DNA of 64,000 nucleotides from Flavipsychrobacter sp. (GCA_024508935.1 JANINW010000006.1:1-64000); one strand, 5' to 3'. Shown: positions 16,024 through 27,209, counted from the first letter of the stretch. The notes: generated by a model not told the origin, from the letters alone. Numbers and translations are program-made.

Positions 16024-17193
16024 GAAAGCATCTTTTATTTTATCAAAAAAACTGCGGTCTTCCTTCATACTCTTAGCCTCCGGGCCGGGAACAAAATTGG
16101 GTGAGCGTTTCAGTTTTTCCAGCATTTCTTTTTCTTCATTGCTCAGGTTCTGCGGCGACCATACGTTTACCTCCACCAGCTCATCTCCTTTTTCATAAGA
16201 CTGGAACGCAGGAAAACCTTTACCCTTCAGCCTGAATATTTTACCGCTTTGTGTACCGGCAGGTATTTTTATTTTAGCCTTGCCATCGATAGTAGGCACT
16301 TCTACCTGTGTACCTAAAACCGCATCGGGGAACGACAGGTGCAATTCATGTATCACATCCAGGTCTTTCCTTATCAGGTGCGGGTGCTTTTCTTCTTCTA
16401 TAAGTATCAAGAGGTCTCCGGCAGGGCCACCACGTTCGCCGGCATTACCGGCGCCGTTCATGCTTAGCTGCATACCATCCTGCACGCCTGCAGGTATATC
16501 CAGGCTTAGTGTTTCTTCACCGTATACACGTCCTTCTCCTTTACAAGAGCCACATTTAGCAGTTATCTGCGTACCCTCACCATTACAGGTAGGGCAGGTA
16601 GTAACTGTTTGCATCTGCCCCAGAAAGGTATTGGTCACGCGGCGCACCTGGCCACTGCCACCGCAGCTGCCGCAGGTTTGTATAGAGCTTTTATCTTTTG
16701 CACCACTGCCGCTACAAGTATTGCAGGGTACATACTTCTTCACCTTTATTTTCTTATTGGCACCATGGGCTATTTCAGCATAATCCATTTTCAGCTTTAC
16801 GCGCAGGTTGGCACCACGTGTACCTTGCCTGCGGCCGCCGCCTTGCCTTCCGCCGCCACCGCCGAAAAAGCTGCCAAACATATCGTCGCCGAATATGTCG
16901 CCAAAATTCTGGAAGATATCTTCCATACGCATACCTCCGGGACCGCCACCGTAGTTGCCACCGCCGCTACCCATACCCGCATGGCCAAACCGGTCGTACT
17001 GTGCTTTTTTATCCGCACTGCTCAACACATCATAGGCTTCAGCAGCTTCCTTAAATTTCTCTTCGGCTGCTTTATCGCCCGGGTTACGGTCGGGGTGGTA
17101 CTGCATGGCTATCTTGCGGTACGCCTTCTTTATCTCGTCGGCACTTGCGCTTTTCGATACTCCTAATACCTCGTAATAATCTCTTTTTGCCAT
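16015..17193 (-). CDS. dnaJ: Chaperone DnaJ
   Basis: 392 residues. J domain 1-70 with 'YHPDRNPGD' (HPD stimulates DnaK ATPase), a Gly/Phe-rich region at about 75-125, then four CxxCxGxG zinc repeats ('CNTCSGSG', 'CGSCGGSG', 'CPTCNGEG', 'CGSCKGEG') and two C-terminal substrate-binding domains. It acts in the cytoplasm with DnaK and GrpE. It lies 37 bp downstream of grpE in one operon; dnaK is not in the window. Confidence 0.97.
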   Translation of the reverse strand: MAKRDYYEVLGVSKSASADEIKKAYRKIAMQYHPDRNPGDKAAEEKFKEAAEAYDVLSSADKKAQYDRFGHAGMGSGGGNYGGGPGGMRMEDIFQNFGDIFGDDMFGSFFGGGGGRQGGGRRQGTRGANLRVKLKMDYAEIAHGANKKIKVKKYVPCNTCSGSGAKDKSSIQTCGSCGGSGQVRRVTNTFLGQMQTVTTCPTCNGEGTQITAKCGSCKGEGRVYGEETLSLDIPAGVQDGMQLSMNGAGNAGERGGPAGDLLILIEEEKHPHLIRKDLDVIHELHLSFPDAVLGTQVEVPTIDGKAKIKIPAGTQSGKIFRLKGKGFPAFQSYEKGDELVEVNVWSPQNLSNEEKEMLEKLKRSPNFVPGPEAKSMKEDRSFFDKIKDAFGG

Positions 17194-17230
17194 ATATAAA
17201 TCCCCACGGGGACTTCTTTAATAATTAATC

Positions 17231-17851
17231 TTATTTACCCACCACCACTTTTGCGTACCGTATCAGCTTGTCGTTCAGGTAATAGCCCGGCTGTACTACG
17301 TCTATTATCTTACCAACCATATCTTCAGACGGGGCCGGAATTTCAGTAATAGCCTCATGCAGGTCTGCATCAAAAGGCTGGTTAACACTTTCCATAACCT
17401 TTAAGCCCTGCTGCTGCAGCGTGTGCTGCAATTTATTGAAGACCAGTGATACACCTTCTTTGATGATCTTTACATCATCGGTACTATCCATTTGTTTCTG
17501 CGCACGCACACTATCATCCAGCACATCCAGCAGCGATTGTACTACATCTTTTCCGGCTGTTTGTATCAATTCTACCCTTTCCTTGGCATTACGCTTGCGG
17601 AAATTATCAAATTCAGCCACCAGCCTCAGGTATTTATCTTTATAATCAGCCAATTCTTCACGCAGTTTCTCCAGTTCATCTTCCGTGGCCACTTCGTCAT
17701 CCAGGTGCTGCATGCCGCTCACGCTGTCATCCGTGTTCAGCTCATTTGCCAATGCTTCATCCAGGTTAGCGTCTTCCGCCAAATTGTCGCCGGTTTGATT
17801 TTCTTTGTCCATTAAATTGTCACCCATTTGTTTCTTCTTTTTGAAAAACAT
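17231..17851 (-). CDS. grpE: Nucleotide exchange factor GrpE
   Basis: 206 residues. An acidic N-terminal tail is followed by the long dimerisation helix (about 57-110, 'EKLREELADYKDKYLRLVAEF') and the C-terminal beta domain ('VMESVNQPFDADLHEAI', 'VVQPGYYLNDKLIRYAKVVV'). It releases ADP from DnaK. First gene of the grpE-dnaJ operon. A TACTTTTG -7 box lies four bases upstream of its ATG. Confidence 0.96.
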   Translation of the reverse strand: MFFKKKKQMGDNLMDKENQTGDNLAEDANLDEALANELNTDDSVSGMQHLDDEVATEDELEKLREELADYKDKYLRLVAEFDNFRKRNAKERVELIQTAGKDVVQSLLDVLDDSVRAQKQMDSTDDVKIIKEGVSLVFNKLQHTLQQQGLKVMESVNQPFDADLHEAITEIPAPSEDMVGKIIDVVQPGYYLNDKLIRYAKVVVGK

Positions 17852-17855
17852 CGTG

Positions 17856-17863
17856 CAAAAGTA
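17856..17863 (-). promoter_or_regulatory. -7 box of grpE (TACTTTTG)
   Basis: On the minus strand a perfect TAnnTTTG box lies 4 bp before the grpE ATG (17851), again implying a nearly leaderless message. No CIRCE-like inverted repeat was seen. Confidence 0.5.
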
Positions 17864-17908
17864 TGTTCAATTATTTTGCCATCATTATTTGTGGGACAAA
17901 ATGTCGCA

Positions 17909-17916
17909 TATTTTTG
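17909..17916 (+). promoter_or_regulatory. -7 box of the SIMPL gene (TATTTTTG)
   Basis: A perfect TAnnTTTG box 50 bp before the ATG at 17967 would give a conventional leader of about 45 nt. Confidence 0.5.
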
Positions 17917-17966
17917 CTTCATATTGCCAATTTGTTTATGTAACTTGAACTAACAGATAGAAATCA

Positions 17967-18698
17967 ATGAAAAACACCGCAGCAGCCATAAGCCTCGCCT
18001 TAGGCTTGATCATCACCGCCTGGATAGCAGGGAAAGCACTTAATTACAAATTCCGCACCCGTAACATCATTAATGTGGTGGGTAGTTCGGCGCACGATTT
18101 TACTGCCGACCTGGTAGTATGGTCGGGTACCTATACCCGTACCTCTATGGAATTGAAAGATGCTTATGCCAACCTGAAAACAGACGAAAAATTAGTACGG
18201 GAGTATTTAAAGAACCGGGGCATTTCCGATAACGAGGTCATTTTTTCTTCTGTAGTGATAGAAAAGCAATTCAGCTACAACTATGACCAGAATGGCCGCC
18301 AGACAGGCTCCACATTTACCGGCTACCAGCTCCGGCAGACGGTAAAAATTGAATCAAAGAATATTGAGAAAACAGAAAAGATATCGCGGGAGATAACTGA
18401 ACTACTGGAATCGGGTATGGAGCTTAGCTCTGAAGAACCGCAGTACTATTATACAAAATTGTCTGACCTGAAAATAAGCCTGCTGGCCAAAGCTGCTGCC
18501 GATGCCTATACTCGTGCCAATACGGTGGCTACCAACGCCCATGGCGAACTGGGGCATCTTCGCAAAGCGTCTATGGGTGTGTTCCAGATAACCGGGCAGC
18601 ATAGCAATGAGGATTTCAGTTACGGAGGTGCATTTAATACAGCCAGCAAAGACAAAACCGCTACTATTACGGTGAGACTGGAATATGAATTGGAATAG
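17967..18698 (+). CDS. SIMPL-domain (DUF541) protein
   Basis: 243 residues with an N-terminal membrane anchor or uncleaved signal (4-25). The SIMPL/DUF541 domain follows ('VVGSSAHDFTADLVVWSGTY', repeated helix-strand units, 'SLLAKAAADAYTRANTVA'). Bacterial members are periplasmic or surface proteins (Brucella BP26-like) of unclear biochemical role. It ends 3 bp from the convergent FemAB-like gene. Confidence 0.85.
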   Translation: MKNTAAAISLALGLIITAWIAGKALNYKFRTRNIINVVGSSAHDFTADLVVWSGTYTRTSMELKDAYANLKTDEKLVREYLKNRGISDNEVIFSSVVIEKQFSYNYDQNGRQTGSTFTGYQLRQTVKIESKNIEKTEKISREITELLESGMELSSEEPQYYYTKLSDLKISLLAKAAADAYTRANTVATNAHGELGHLRKASMGVFQITGQHSNEDFSYGGAFNTASKDKTATITVRLEYELE

Positions 18699-18701
18699 GC
18701 C

Positions 18702-19643
18702 TTAGCCTCTTAGCATAGTTTTCAGCTTCCACAAAAGGGAGCTGTTTTTTTGTATGGTGAGATACAATTCCCTTTCGCCGCCGAAGTTCCTGAAAAACTT
18801 CTCCACCCCAGGGTCCATACTACCTTCAAAATCGAAATACTGCTTGCCCATTTTTTTCGATTCACTGATAGCTTTCCAGATAAGGGCGGTCATAGCACGA
18901 TTGTCTTTTGCATTTGGGTTCTTTGCCCCAGCCAGGTAATAAGCGCGTTCATTGTCCCAAACATGCCAGAGAATTGCCTGTATAACCCCATCTTTACAGG
19001 CTACCCAAAGATAGCAACGCAAGTTTGCCTTGCAGGCATCAAAAAGCGCCTGCAGCTTTGCCTGGCTAAAATGCACACCCAGACCTTTCCTGTCCAGTGT
19101 CGCCTTTTGGTATTCCCATAACTGGGGTAAAGCGGAAGCATCGGTGGCAATTTCCAATTCAGCTTCTGCCTTGCGTATATTACGCCGGTAGTCTTCGTGC
19201 AGCCTTGAAAAAATAGCATGCTCATCTTCCTGCAAAGGCATCAGGAAAGTCTGCCGCGGGTTAATGCCAAAGCCTTTTGACCTGTAAAGTCCTGCCTGCT
19301 TATGCCCCGGTGACAGCGCAATAGCCATGACCTGCGCAGCCTGCATTTGTTCGAGCAAGGCATTTACTGTTTCATGTTCAAAATTATCGCGCTTGGTTTT
19401 TTTCAGGTCGGTCGGATAAAAGATATACGGGCCGAGATAAGGCGTTAAAACGGGAGTGCGGTAAATAGTTACGCCTATTTTTCGCTCTATACTATATGGC
19501 CATACACCTGAAATATGATCACCGTTCCTGGCTATAGCTACATCCCAATCTTCGCAAACAGTATCCAACCACCAGTCTTTATGAAAAAGCGGCAGATCAT
19601 TTTGCTCGTTGCAAAGTTTCCGGTACTGTTCTTTATTGGTCAA
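18702..19643 (-). CDS. FemAB-like GNAT acyltransferase
   Basis: About 313 residues from a TTG at 19643. Longer readings run into the permease gene upstream, and no ATG lies near the natural N-terminus. The fold is that of a FemAB/BioF2-like double GNAT protein: 'FHKDWWLDTVC' near the start, 'LHEDYRRNIRKAE' in the middle, 'WDNERAYYLAGA' and 'YFDFEGSMDPGVEKFFRNFGG' near the end. Relatives add amino acids to peptidoglycan precursors or acylate sugars. It follows the FtsX-like permease by 2 bp, so the two are translationally coupled. Confidence 0.78.
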   Translation of the reverse strand: MTNKEQYRKLCNEQNDLPLFHKDWWLDTVCEDWDVAIARNGDHISGVWPYSIERKIGVTIYRTPVLTPYLGPYIFYPTDLKKTKRDNFEHETVNALLEQMQAAQVMAIALSPGHKQAGLYRSKGFGINPRQTFLMPLQEDEHAIFSRLHEDYRRNIRKAEAELEIATDASALPQLWEYQKATLDRKGLGVHFSQAKLQALFDACKANLRCYLWVACKDGVIQAILWHVWDNERAYYLAGAKNPNAKDNRAMTALIWKAISESKKMGKQYFDFEGSMDPGVEKFFRNFGGERELYLTIQKNSSLLWKLKTMLRG

Positions 19644-19645
19644 TA

Positions 19646-20875
19646 TTATTTGAATTGTAGCACCCTTGCAGGTTGTATGCGACGAATATACAACGTAGGC
19701 AGCCACATACAAAGTATACACAATACCAGTGTCACAATATCGATGGTAATGGGCTGCCACCATTCAATACGCACCGGCACATACTTCATATAATACGTTG
19801 ACTCTGATAACTGGAGAAAGCCTGTTTTCTTTTGCAGCAGGCAAAAGCCGATGCCCATAATATTGCCGGCCACAATGCCTATGCCCGCAATAAGGGCAGC
19901 ATGGTATAAAAATATCTGCCGCATGGCAGCCGGGGCCATACCCTGTGCTTTTAACAGCCCCACCATACGTGCCTGCTCTACTATCAGTATCAACAACGCC
20001 ACAGCCAGGTTAATGATAGCCACAATACTCATGATGATCATAATGACCCTTGTATTCACATCCTGCAATTGCAGCCAGTCAAATATATTAGGGAAGATAT
20101 CCTGCATGGTGTAGGTAGTTTGTGGCAGCTCTAAATAATTGAGCCGTATATACTCCGCTACGCTATCTGCATTTTTTTCTTCATCCAGGCTCAGCTGGTA
20201 CCCGTTAATATCATCGGCATCCCAGCCGTTGATGCGCTGCAACAAACGCAGATCGCAAATGGCGTATTCCTTGTCCACCTCTTCCATACCGGTATGGAAT
20301 ATACCGGCAACAAGCAGCTTACGCACCCGCGGAAATGAATTACCCGGTTCCAGGAAATACATCTGCACCTCATCGCCCGGTTTTACATCCATACGGTCGG
20401 CCGTAGTTTGCGAAAGGATGATCTGTTTCGAATAAGCACTATCACTATAGTCTATCCATTTTCCATTCAATTCGATATTAGCCGGTAATTGGTATTCATT
20501 ATTCACTCCTTTTAACTGTAGCCCTTCCATCAGCTTATTGGCATTGAGTATAGCCGGCCGCACAGCAAAAGGCGCTATAGTGAGCACATGTGGCGTATGG
20601 ATCACTTTTTGCTCCAACTGCAGATCGCGCCGGATAGGTGTGGGCGTAATGATGGTAGCTGAATTGGGAGTGAAGGGTGATATATGCACATGCCCCCAGA
20701 AGCTGAATAACTTTTCCCGTATCTCGTATTTGAAACCTGTAACAAAGGCTGCTGAAGCGATCATAGTAGCCACGCTGAGCGCAGTGGCTATAATAGCCAG
20801 CCGGATGATGAATGACGAAAACCCTCCCTTGCGGCGGAGCAGGTATCGGCGGGCTATGAAAAAAGGCAGGTTCAC
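19646..20875 (-). CDS. FtsX-like ABC transporter permease (LolC/E-like)
   Basis: 409 residues with the MacB/LolCE layout: one N-terminal membrane helix (about 25-48), a large periplasmic domain, and three C-terminal helices (about 275-300, 325-350, 375-400). The N-terminus 'FIARRYLLRRKGGFSSFIIRLAI' is typical of LolE-type permeases that extract lipoproteins from the inner membrane. No ATPase gene is adjacent. It is the first gene of a pair with the FemAB-like gene. Confidence 0.88.
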   Translation of the reverse strand: MNLPFFIARRYLLRRKGGFSSFIIRLAIIATALSVATMIASAAFVTGFKYEIREKLFSFWGHVHISPFTPNSATIITPTPIRRDLQLEQKVIHTPHVLTIAPFAVRPAILNANKLMEGLQLKGVNNEYQLPANIELNGKWIDYSDSAYSKQIILSQTTADRMDVKPGDEVQMYFLEPGNSFPRVRKLLVAGIFHTGMEEVDKEYAICDLRLLQRINGWDADDINGYQLSLDEEKNADSVAEYIRLNYLELPQTTYTMQDIFPNIFDWLQLQDVNTRVIMIIMSIVAIINLAVALLILIVEQARMVGLLKAQGMAPAAMRQIFLYHAALIAGIGIVAGNIMGIGFCLLQKKTGFLQLSESTYYMKYVPVRIEWWQPITIDIVTLVLCILCMWLPTLYIRRIQPARVLQFK

Positions 20876-20920
20876 TATGGTTTCAAAAATAAAACTTCAA
20901 AACTAAAGCAGGGCTTAAAA

Positions 20921-20954
20921 TATTAAGGGACTACCTGGCGGTAATCCCTTAATT
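20921..20954 (-). terminator. Terminator after atpD-atpC
   Basis: A stem of 13 positions with one mismatch (TTAAGGGA...TACC / GGTA...TCCCTTAA) and a 4-nt loop lies just downstream of atpC; the minus strand then reads TATTTTAAG. Confidence 0.65.
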
Positions 20955-20975
20955 CGTATCAAAACCCTGTGTTAC

Positions 20976-21230
20976 TTAGTCCAGGGCCGTTGCGCTTTCT
21001 ATCAGCACGCTGGCCTTGTTGTTCAGTATCTCTACAAAGCCGCCCGAAATTTCGTACTGCTCGGTAGTGTTCTTATCTTTTATGATCTTCATCTTACCCT
21101 TGCCCAGCGTAGCTATCATAGGGGCGTGGTTCTCCAATATCTCGAAAGAACCTTCTATGCCCGGTAACTGTATACCGTAAACATTACCGCTATAAACTTT
21201 GTGCTCGGGTGTTAATATATCTAATTGCAT
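20976..21230 (-). CDS. atpC: ATP synthase epsilon subunit
   Basis: 84 residues from the Met at 21230 ('MQLDILTPEHKVYSGNV'). It comprises the epsilon beta-sandwich domain ('GIQLPGIEGSFEILENHAPMIATLGKG'), while the C-terminal helical hairpin of longer homologues is absent, as is usual in Bacteroidota. It belongs to the F1 central stalk and follows atpD by 51 bp. Confidence 0.94.
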   Translation of the reverse strand: MQLDILTPEHKVYSGNVYGIQLPGIEGSFEILENHAPMIATLGKGKMKIIKDKNTTEQYEISGGFVEILNNKASVLIESATALD

Positions 21231-21281
21231 ATTGCAAATTAAAAAGTCAAAATTCAAAAATCCTGCTGACCGGTGAAGCTA

Positions 21282-22796
<1,515 letters not shown>

Positions 22797-22829
22797 TTAT
22801 AAAATAATATTGTTTCTTGAAATTTGGCG

Positions 22830-22837
22830 CAAAGGTA
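22830..22837 (-). promoter_or_regulatory. -7 box of atpD (TACCTTTG)
   Basis: A perfect TAnnTTTG box on the minus strand, 42 bp before the atpD ATG, gives a normal leader. Confidence 0.6.
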
Positions 22838-22941
22838 AGACTAAGGGTGCTAAAATTCAAAAAATGTGACGGGTATTATTATATATAGGGTCATCATTTT
22901 GCAAGAATAGACATATCATATCTGCCCGCTATATAAAACAC

Positions 22942-22960
22942 TTGAACATAATATGTTCAA
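22942..22960 (-). terminator. Palindrome after the TonB-like gene, possible terminator
   Basis: TTGAACATA and its complement are separated by a single A, 3 bp past the stop codon of the gene at 22964-23920. The minus strand then reads GTGTTTTATATAG. It could be a weak terminator or a dimeric protein site. Confidence 0.45.
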
Positions 22961-22963
22961 AAA

Positions 22964-23920
22964 CTATTCTAACCGAAAACTCAAAGGTATAAATGTTTCA
23001 TATGTGATAGGTCTGTTATATACTCTTACAGGTTCTATTTTAGGAATACTGGTTATGGCATTTACAGCTTCATTAATACAACTTTGGGTAACTGTAGGAC
23101 TCCAGCCATACGCTTTCACCCCCGTTATTGTTCCATCATCGTTAATAATACAATGTATCAGCACAATTCCCTCTGCTCCACTTTCACGCGCATCATCAGG
23201 ATAATGCAAATTATTTGAGGCCAACTTTCCCAGATTACTTTTAACTAGTGTGAGATTAAAACTATCACAGCTATTTAAAATATTTCCATTTTCATCATAA
23301 CAATCCATCTTGAGCACCTTCCCTTTTTCAAAAATTAGTTTACTTGCGGGCTTTTGGTTTACATAAAAAAAAGTCCACACGCTATCTTTTTGATGTCCGT
23401 CTGCGTATTTGCCGAAAGACGCCATGGCACCATCTAAGTAATATTCGGTTTCATATCCCGTGCCTTTCCCATCTTTATCATATTCACCTTTGAAGACGAG
23501 TTTGCCATCCTCGCTCCATCGGTGAGATGACATGTATGGCATCCCATTAAGATAGTATGATGAATCTATTATTACGTCATTTTCAGAATAGCTTTTCCAT
23601 ATGCCCACTTTTTTACCATGAACATACCTACCTTTTTGAGACAGATGGCGATTGGGATGGTACCAATAAAAGAAACCTTCGGCTATTTGCCTGTTAGTAT
23701 CTGAATACGCCCCTTCCATTTGCAATGTTCCTGATTGAATGTAATAGTCTTTTATAAAATGTAAAATGCCATCATTAACCTCCCTGCGAATCAGAACAGC
23801 ATCTTTAGCCTTACACTTTTCTGATTTTGAATTGATGTAGTATTGAGAGGTATCCTGAACAAATCCAAGGGTTGAGATGCTATATAATAATAGTGCAGAA
23901 ATAATAAAACACAGCCGCAT
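22964..23920 (-). CDS. TonB C-terminal-domain protein with MORN/YwqK-like repeats
   Basis: 318 residues: a signal peptide (1-20) and MORN/YwqK-type repeats at about 60-200 ('MEGAYSDTNRQIAEGFFYWYHPN', 'GRYVHGKKVGIW', 'GEYDKDGKGTGY'). A TonB C-terminal domain follows ('YPDDARESGAEGIVLIHCIINDDG', 'AVNAITSIPKIEPV'). TonB domains contact outer-membrane receptors, but this protein lacks the usual inner-membrane anchor and proline-rich linker, so energy transduction is doubtful. It is monocistronic. Confidence 0.8.
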   Translation of the reverse strand: MRLCFIISALLLYSISTLGFVQDTSQYYINSKSEKCKAKDAVLIRREVNDGILHFIKDYYIQSGTLQMEGAYSDTNRQIAEGFFYWYHPNRHLSQKGRYVHGKKVGIWKSYSENDVIIDSSYYLNGMPYMSSHRWSEDGKLVFKGEYDKDGKGTGYETEYYLDGAMASFGKYADGHQKDSVWTFFYVNQKPASKLIFEKGKVLKMDCYDENGNILNSCDSFNLTLVKSNLGKLASNNLHYPDDARESGAEGIVLIHCIINDDGTITGVKAYGWSPTVTQSCINEAVNAITSIPKIEPVRVYNRPITYETFIPLSFRLE

Positions 23921-23979
23921 AGGAACAATAGTATCGCCCCAAAATAATTACTATTTTCACTACATCAAAACCTCCAGCC

Positions 23980-24873
23980 ATGCCAACAGATCTCAGCACG
24001 CGTATAAAATCTATACAAAAGCAATTATCAGTTCCGGGAACAGGGATAATAGATATGCCTACCTGCCTGGAGCTGGAACAGCAGCTATCTGTTGTGGTAA
24101 ACAGTAATAATCTTAATACCCATATCAAGAACATACAGCGCGGCCTGCATATAGATGATGACGGACTGGTGGGCCCGATAACCGTATCCCGTATAGAAGC
24201 GTTAATAGCCACCAAATTGCCGCCTATACCGGCAGGCGCTTCCATGATGGTATCGCAACGTTCACTGGAGTTAATCCTGGAATCAGAAGTAAGTTCGAAA
24301 GAAACCTATACCCGCTTGTACCAAAGTCCGGTATGGCCCGGTGGCGAAAGCGGAGTGACCATAGGCATTGGCTATGACTTGGGCTATATGAGCAAACAGG
24401 CGTTTACCGAAACATGGGGAGGGCTGCTAAGCGCAGCAGATATGCAGACATTGTTGCCTGTAATAGGCCTGAAGGGAGAGAAAGCTCACAAGGCACTGGC
24501 TGGCTGCAAATCGGTTAAGATCAGCTACGATAAGGTTATACAAGTATTTTACCATACTGTGCTGCCCGCTTGTGCAAAAGATACGCGTAAGGCATTCCCC
24601 GGGGTGCAAAAACTGCCGCCCGATGCGCAAGGAGCGCTACTCTCCCTGGTTTACAACCGGGGACCATTGATAAACGATACCGACAAGCGCAAGGAAATGA
24701 AAGCCATAGTGCCGCTGGTAGCCAAGGGAGACTTAGCAGGTATCGCCGCCCAGCTCCGGAGCATGAAACGCCTATGGACTGCAAAAGGGCTTATCAGCCG
24801 GCGCGAAAAAGAAGCGGTGCTTACAGAAAATGCAAGCACCGCTATATTGCCCGAGGCTATAATCTTTGTATAG
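23980..24873 (+). CDS. Peptidoglycan-binding, pesticin/T4-lysozyme-like protein
   Basis: 297 residues without a classical signal peptide. Residues 1-80 carry two peptidoglycan-binding-like segments ('IKSIQKQLSVPGTGIID', 'IKNIQRGLHIDDDGLVGPIT'). Residues 90-285 resemble pesticin/T4-type muramidases: an early Glu ('LESEVSSKETY'), the strand 'GVTIGIGYDLG' and the late 'LLSLVYNRG'. It probably cleaves murein glycan strands, as a remodelling or antagonistic enzyme. The export route is not visible. No phage genes surround it. Confidence 0.75.
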   Translation: MPTDLSTRIKSIQKQLSVPGTGIIDMPTCLELEQQLSVVVNSNNLNTHIKNIQRGLHIDDDGLVGPITVSRIEALIATKLPPIPAGASMMVSQRSLELILESEVSSKETYTRLYQSPVWPGGESGVTIGIGYDLGYMSKQAFTETWGGLLSAADMQTLLPVIGLKGEKAHKALAGCKSVKISYDKVIQVFYHTVLPACAKDTRKAFPGVQKLPPDAQGALLSLVYNRGPLINDTDKRKEMKAIVPLVAKGDLAGIAAQLRSMKRLWTAKGLISRREKEAVLTENASTAILPEAIIFV

Positions 24874-24875
24874 TA

Positions 24876-25862
24876 CTAGTATAAATTTTGTATCTCGAAA
24901 CTTGGATAACCGGGTACACCGTTGCTTTCAAAACTCAGGAAGTGCATTTTTACAAAATCGCCGTTCTGCGTTTTTACTACAAAGGTCTTTTTCTGATCTA
25001 CAATATAACGATTGGTCTTACCCAGGTCGTAATATTTCCAATCAAAACCTATCACATCCCTGAAATTAGAGAAGTTCATAGACGTGATGCTGTTGATATT
25101 AATATTCTCGAAACCGGTAGTATCATCTTTTACAGCAGTAGTTTTATAGGGATTCAGCAATACACCTGTCACGCCATAAGGCATATTTTCCAGTTCATGA
25201 TAAATATGCTGGTAGCGTGTAAATACTATATCCCAGGTATCTTTAGCCGGCTCCATTTCTACCTGGCCTTTGGCATCGTAAGAGAAATAAATAAAATTGA
25301 AGCGGGGATCTTTAGTTAATGTAATGATAGTGCCTGTCGGGCTTTCTATATCGGCATAAGATATCTTGTACTCCTTATCATCACTGTACAGGAACATTAC
25401 CTTCTTATATGCCTTTTGGCTATCGGCAATTGTTTTCACTATGTAAACCTCACCAGGGTTTATTCTCCAGTCGCCTACCGCAGTAGAATCAGGCAAACCG
25501 CAATCGGCGTCAAACTGCCATTCATTATCCTTCAGGTTGGGTACAACGGTTACCTGGTCCATGCTTGTTTTACCCGTCCTATATACGCCCATCTGTTTAC
25601 CACCATTTATAAAAACATGATAACCACTGGCTGAGGCATCAAAAGCCAGGTCCCAGCCATTTATTTTGCTGCTGAATACCACCTGATTTTTTACCATATT
25701 GTAAAATACCTGGTCGGTACGGTCTGAACCACCCATGTTTATGGTAACCTGCTGGGCACCAATATCTGCGGGTAGTCGTACGGGTTGTTCTTTTTTCTCA
25801 CAAGAACTGAAAAAGACGCCTAGGGCTAAAGCAATTGTAGCAGAAAATAAAAATTTCTTCAT
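24876..25862 (-). CDS. HmuY family heme-binding-like lipoprotein
   Basis: 328 residues from the Met at 25862, with a lipobox 'VFFSSC' (Cys near 21). The body matches the HmuY fold: 'NMGGSDRTDQVFYNM', 'INGWDLAFDASASGYHVFINGG', 'TWDIVFTRYQH' and 'GFDWKYYDL'. HmuY proteins capture heme at the surface for TonB-linked uptake, usually beside an HmuR receptor. No receptor is adjacent, so the ligand is uncertain. Confidence 0.85.
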   Translation of the reverse strand: MKKFLFSATIALALGVFFSSCEKKEQPVRLPADIGAQQVTINMGGSDRTDQVFYNMVKNQVVFSSKINGWDLAFDASASGYHVFINGGKQMGVYRTGKTSMDQVTVVPNLKDNEWQFDADCGLPDSTAVGDWRINPGEVYIVKTIADSQKAYKKVMFLYSDDKEYKISYADIESPTGTIITLTKDPRFNFIYFSYDAKGQVEMEPAKDTWDIVFTRYQHIYHELENMPYGVTGVLLNPYKTTAVKDDTTGFENININSITSMNFSNFRDVIGFDWKYYDLGKTNRYIVDQKKTFVVKTQNGDFVKMHFLSFESNGVPGYPSFEIQNLY

Positions 25863-25990
25863 TACTCTGCAAATATCCACAGATACCTTCAAATATCGAA
25901 GGGTCATTGTCATGCTCTTGTAATATGTTAAAAATTCACCCATAATATAACCTCAGGATGATAATCGGGCTAATAACAGGAATAATTTTT

Positions 25991-25998
25991 TAGGTTTG
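25991..25998 (+). promoter_or_regulatory. -7 box of the TlpA-like gene (TAGGTTTG)
   Basis: A TAnnTTTG match 22 bp before the ATG at 26021. Confidence 0.5.
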
Positions 25999-26020
25999 CA
26001 GCGGAAAAACTGATCCATAA

Positions 26021-27157
26021 ATGCAAATCAAACAAATACGTTTCCTTCTATTGCCGCTATTATTCCTGGCAGCCTGTACCGGCAGCGAGAATAAATTTAC
26101 TGTTTCGGGCAATATCAGCAATATGCCGGAGCAATGGGTGTACCTGGAAGAAATGAACATTAACGACCTGGTGGTATTGGATTCCGTAAAATCGGATAAA
26201 AAAGGAAGCTTCGACCTGAACGGCAAGGCTCCTGAAACCGGCTTATACCGTCTCCGTTTTGAACAAGGCAAATTTGTATTACTATCTATAGACAAAGGCA
26301 CTGTAAAGCTGACTGCCGACTGGAACGAGCTGGAAAACTATAAAGTAGCCGGATCGCCGTCATCTGAAAGCCTGCGCGGTTTCCTGAGCACGGTAAGAAA
26401 CACCATGCGCGATTTCCAGACAATGGGCATAGTAATAGACTCTATGACCGCTCGCGGCAATGATAGTATGCTGGCATCTGCACAGGCAGATATGAAGAAC
26501 CTGAATATGGAATTTACCCGCTACATAGAGCAATATGCAGATACTACCCAGTACCTGCCCAATGCGCTTTTTGCCGTACAAATGCTGAATGCGCCTGCAG
26601 AAAAAGATTACCTGGCCGTATTTGTACAGAGCATTGCCGGCCGCTTCCCTAAATCTAAACTGGCTAAAGACTTCAGTGCTAAATACAGCCAGATGGTGAC
26701 CCAGCAAAACCAGCAGCAGGCTGCAGAAAATGCAGGACCGCAAATTGGCGGCGCCGCACCTGAAATATCACTGAACACTATAGATGGCAAAGCGGTTACC
26801 TTGTCTTCGTTCAAAGGCAAATATGTACTGGTAGATTTCTGGGCATCATGGTGCGGGCCTTGCCGTAAGGAAAACCCTAATGTACTTGCAGCTTACAACA
26901 AATTCAAGGATAAGAACTTTACCATACTGGGCGTATCCCTGGATGATGATAAAGAAAAATGGCAATCAGCAATAGAAAAAGATGGCCTGCCATGGACACA
27001 TGTAAGCGACCTGAAAGGCTGGGAAAGCGTTGCTGCCAGAACATATAATATACAGTCCATCCCAGCCAACTTCCTGGTAGACCCTGATGGCAATATACTG
27101 GCCAAGGACCTGCGTGGTGAAGACCTTGCCGCAAAACTTGCCGAAGTACTTAAGTAA
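26021..27157 (+). CDS. TlpA-like thiol-disulfide oxidoreductase lipoprotein with DUF4369-like N-terminus
   Basis: 378 residues: lipobox 'LAAC' (Cys 19), a DUF4369-like beta domain (about 26-110) and a helical region to about 230. A thioredoxin-fold AhpC/TSA-TlpA domain follows, with the active site 'WASWCGPCRKENPN' near 275 and cis-Pro 'SIPANFLVDPDG'. It reduces or isomerises disulfides in the periplasm, a very common Bacteroidota architecture. It is monocistronic, with its own promoter and terminator. Confidence 0.93.
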   Translation: MQIKQIRFLLLPLLFLAACTGSENKFTVSGNISNMPEQWVYLEEMNINDLVVLDSVKSDKKGSFDLNGKAPETGLYRLRFEQGKFVLLSIDKGTVKLTADWNELENYKVAGSPSSESLRGFLSTVRNTMRDFQTMGIVIDSMTARGNDSMLASAQADMKNLNMEFTRYIEQYADTTQYLPNALFAVQMLNAPAEKDYLAVFVQSIAGRFPKSKLAKDFSAKYSQMVTQQNQQQAAENAGPQIGGAAPEISLNTIDGKAVTLSSFKGKYVLVDFWASWCGPCRKENPNVLAAYNKFKDKNFTILGVSLDDDKEKWQSAIEKDGLPWTHVSDLKGWESVAARTYNIQSIPANFLVDPDGNILAKDLRGEDLAAKLAEVLK

Positions 27158-27175
27158 CAACAATACGCTTACTAT

Positions 27176-27209
27176 AAAAAATCCCTTACCGTCGCGTAAG
27201 GGATTTTTT
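27176..27209 (+). terminator. Terminator after the TlpA-like gene
   Basis: A 14-bp stem (AAAAAATCCCTTAC and complement) with a 6-nt loop and a T tail. Confidence 0.85.

Noticed and set aside
16280-17166. Several plus-strand ORFs inside dnaJ
   Set aside because: Antisense shadows of the Gly- and Cys-rich DnaJ coding sequence.
22953-23204. A plus-strand ORF of 83 codons
   Set aside because: It overlaps the TonB-domain part of the minus-strand gene, whose motifs are clear.
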